Shown: positions 63,686 through 64,000 of the stretch, one piece after another | Numbering within the stretch: position 1 is the stretch's first letter | How the letters are laid out: the number at the start of each line of letters is the position of its first letter | Assembly (NCBI GenBank): GCA_964624475.1 | Contig: CAZUYC010000042.1 | Span: 1 to 64,000 of the forward strand | Reading direction: 5' to 3' | From: CAZUYC01 sp964624475 | GTDB taxonomy: Bacteria; Myxococcota_A; UBA9160; SMWR01 | Length of the DNA stretch: 64,000 nt | Notes under the pieces: generated by a model | What the model was told of the DNA's origin: nothing | Databases searched by the model: none | What the model saw: the letters and a program-made list of their open reading frames with translations, nothing else | Program-made: the position numbers and the translations under genes

Positions 63686-64000
63686 GTGCGCAAGCTCCCG
63701 GTGCTCCTCCTGGTCGCGGCGTTCGCGCTCCTGCTCCGCGCCGGGCACGAGTTCCGCGCCTCCGCCGGGATCGAGATCTCGCCCGAGTCCCTGCGGGAGT
63801 ACGTGCGTGCGCTCGGCCCGGTCGCCCCGATCGCCTTCCTCGGCCTGGTGACCTTCCGCTCGATCCTGCTGCTGCCGTCGGCGGTCGTGCTCACGGCCGG
63901 CGGCCTGGTCTTCGGCGCCTGGCTCGGCGCGATCTTCGGCGGGATCGGCCTGCTGGCCTCGGCCCTCTGGTGCTTCGCCGCCGCGCGCCTCTTGGGGCGC
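63686..64000 (+). CDS. TVP38/TMEM64 (DedA-like) membrane protein, truncated by window end
   Basis: 105 codons from GTG 63686, open at the edge. The first helix is LPVLLLVAAFALLLRAGHEF, then YVRALGPVAPIAFLGLVTFR, LLPSAVVLTAGGLVFGAWLG and FGGIGLLASALWCFAAARLL. The 'G..FG...G......G...G' segment is the SNARE-assoc/VTT core of TVP38/DedA. It has roles in lipid scrambling and envelope integrity. It is divergent from prc, with 89 bases between. Confidence 0.8.
   Translation, partial: MRKLPVLLLVAAFALLLRAGHEFRASAGIEISPESLREYVRALGPVAPIAFLGLVTFRSILLLPSAVVLTAGGLVFGAWLGAIFGGIGLLASALWCFAAARLLGR

Overview
The window is one contiguous block of very GC-rich, gene-dense DNA. It carries no rRNA, tRNA or CRISPR array that I can find. 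Outer-membrane lipid transport genes, lipoproteins, beta-barrel and S41 periplasmic protease genes show a Gram-negative (diderm) host. The mix of MCE transporters, GT-C membrane glycosyltransferases, sulfatases, a CoA-transferase/thiamine lyase pair and a GGGGACGGTGTTC-type hairpin resembles uncultured deltaproteobacterial lineages (Myxococcota or Binatota-like). That placement is inference from gene content, not from a marker gene.

Layout. 1-900: a possible transposase tail and a nucleotidyltransferase/partner pair resembling a toxin-antitoxin module. 937-3825: a thiamine-diphosphate acyl-CoA lyase with a family III CoA-transferase, ending in a 168-bp palindromic element. 3986-10647: methyltransferase, CAP-domain lipoprotein, a membrane glycosyltransferase, a Fis-type regulator, a metallo-beta-lactamase-fold hydrolase and an SDR oxidoreductase. 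10719-14248: a cbiMQO cobalt/nickel ECF transporter with a translationally coupled sulfotransferase. 14230-15317: a second nucleotidyltransferase/partner module framed by 91-bp direct repeats. 15382-16900: two lipoproteins and a K+-channel-like protein with an unusual filter.

16849-31662 is the most coherent block. An AraC-family regulator sits beside an outer-membrane protein, DUF2092, DUF6515 and pqiAABC operon. This is followed by a DUF3604 protein, an unknown secreted protein, a large arylsulfatase and two small accessory proteins. A 16-bp site (GTCGCAAAnTGnCAAG) occurs upstream of several of these genes, which suggests one regulon for import and processing of a sulfated or amphiphilic substrate. 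A second pqiAABC set (33487-36915) and a complete mlaFEDAC operon (41823-45313) follow, so three MCE lipid-transport systems lie within 25 kb.

Between and after these lie two VapBC modules with palindromes at their start codons, a decayed sugar-nucleotidyltransferase gene, a lipoprotein-type methyltransferase, an alkaline phosphatase overlapping a SMUG1 uracil-DNA glycosylase, and a second sulfatase with a CxAxR active site. Then come methionine synthase, a HAD phosphatase, RarD, a SIMPL-domain protein, a 40-bp perfect inverted repeat, two more GT-C-type membrane proteins (49142 and 57194), a sensor protein whose ATPase motifs are degenerate, a PfkB kinase, the Prc protease and, cut by the window end, a TVP38/DedA-type membrane protein.

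Many start codons are preceded by a hexamer of the form TAnnCT or TACAGT, which looks like the local -10 element. Overlapping ATGA, GTGA and TGATG junctions are common and define the operons.
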